DNA of 6,664 bases. Source: an uncultured Eubacteriales bacterium. Lineage in GTDB: Bacteria > Bacillota > Clostridia > Oscillospirales > Oscillospiraceae. The position numbers and the translations under genes were made by a program. Location: NCBI GenBank assembly GCA_900556935.1, contig USQL01000110.1, positions 1 through 6,664 on the forward strand, written 5' to 3'. The notes under the pieces are model-generated. The model saw only the letters and a program-made list of their open reading frames with translations. It ran no database searches and was not told the DNA's origin. Shown in pieces: positions 5,958-6,664 of this stretch (its first letter is position 1; every line of letters begins with the position of its first letter).

Positions 5958-6664
5958 TTACATTTTTTCCGGCGCGGAGAAGCCCAGAAGGTCGATGCAG
6001 GTTTCCAGAATGTTCTTGGAAAGGCCGATGAGGGAGATATAGCCCACTTTCAGGTGCTCGTCCTCCTCGCTGAGAATCCGGGTTTCGTGGTAGAATTTGT
6101 TGACGCAGCCTGCCAGCTCGTAGATATAGGCGCAGATGAGGTTGGGGCTGGAGGTTTTCTGGGCCTGCTCCAGGGTGGGGCCCAGTTTGGTAACGGAGAG
6201 CATCAGATCCTTGGCAAAGTCGTTTGCGGGCAGCTGAATGGGCAGGTTCTCCCATTCGCCGTACCGGGCCAGGATGCTCTTAATCCGCACGATGGTGTAG
6301 AGAATGTAGGGGCCGGTGTTGCCCTCGAAGGCGGCGAAGCGCTCCATGTCGAAATTGTAGTCCTTGGTGGGCTGGTTCGAAAGGTCACCGTATTTCAGGG
6401 CGGCCATGGCGATTTTTGCCGTGGTGGGCTCCACCTGGTCGTCGTCTACAATCTTGTTTTCCACAACCTTGGCCCGGACGAAGTCGGTCATGTCGGAAAT
6501 CAGGGTTTCCAGCCGCAGCACGCCGCCGTCTCTTGTCTTGAAGGGCTTGCCGTCCTTGCCGTTCATGGTGCCGAAGCCAACGTGCTCCAGCTGGGTCTCC
6601 GGCTTCACGATGCCGGCTTTCCGGGCGGCACGGAACACCTGCTCAAAGTGGAGATTCTGCCGCT
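5958..6664 (-). CDS. argS: Arginyl-tRNA synthetase, C-terminal part (5' end outside window)
   Basis: The frame stays open to the right edge; about 234 codons of the 3' part are visible and the start lies outside the window. The class I enzyme charges tRNA-Arg with arginine in the cytoplasm. Near the edge, QNLHFEQVFRAARKAGI leads to FGTMNGKDGKPFKTRDGG, the ArgRS segment that takes the place of the KMSKS loop (compare MLGKDGKPFKTRAGG in E. coli). Later, EGNTGPYILYTIVRIKSIL marks the start of the DALR anticodon-binding domain, and the protein ends in the typical LLGFSAPEKM. A GTG at 6636-6638 is an internal valine, not a start, because homologous sequence continues upstream. The stop TAA is at 5958-5960, followed at once by a terminator. 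Nothing looks degraded. Confidence 0.95.
   Translation of the reverse strand, partial: RQNLHFEQVFRAARKAGIVKPETQLEHVGFGTMNGKDGKPFKTRDGGVLRLETLISDMTDFVRAKVVENKIVDDDQVEPTTAKIAMAALKYGDLSNQPTKDYNFDMERFAAFEGNTGPYILYTIVRIKSILARYGEWENLPIQLPANDFAKDLMLSVTKLGPTLEQAQKTSSPNLICAYIYELAGCVNKFYHETRILSEEDEHLKVGYISLIGLSKNILETCIDLLGFSAPEKM

Overview
The window reads as ordinary chromosome from an anaerobic, fairly GC-rich member of the Clostridia. The pyruvate formate-lyase pair, the ribosome binding sites (AAGGAGG, AAGGAGA), the sigma-A-like promoters and the ArgRS sequence style all fit a gut Firmicute, perhaps Oscillospiraceae/Ruminococcaceae-like. The family-level guess is inference from composition and gene style, not a database result.

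Layout. Bases 1-303 have no recognisable gene but hold several stable hairpins, plus a weak open frame on the minus strand that runs off the left edge. A strong promoter (TTGATA-N17-TATAAT) at 304-332 drives a plus-strand gene (371-2437) for a membrane-bound hybrid sensor histidine kinase: TM, CHASE-like sensor, TM, HisKA, HATPase_c, receiver. It converges, across a 56-bp gap, on a minus-strand pair: pflB (3332-5602, pyruvate formate-lyase) followed by pflA (2494-3237, its radical-SAM activase). Upstream of pflB, also on the minus strand, is the 3' part of argS (5958 to the right edge), ending in a textbook terminator at 5915-5953.

How the parts work together. PflB cleaves pyruvate with CoA to acetyl-CoA and formate. 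It works only after PflA installs a glycyl radical on Gly731, so the two genes form an expected two-gene operon. A hairpin in their intergenic gap may set the ratio between the two messages. The histidine kinase has no visible partner here, and nothing in the sequence ties it to pfl.

The most interesting part is the 355-bp argS-pflB gap. It holds a predicted promoter (TTGACA-N17-TAGGAT), two similar dyad-symmetric sites (GTTAG-N6-CTAAC type) placed like repressor operators, and a leader of about 265 nt with several GC-rich hairpins. One hairpin is a 52-bp palindromic element with perfect 14-bp inverted ends, flanked by a 6-bp direct repeat (ATTAGG) that looks like a target-site duplication. 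I see no CRISPR array, tRNA, rRNA, phage gene or transposase, and no new multi-gene system.
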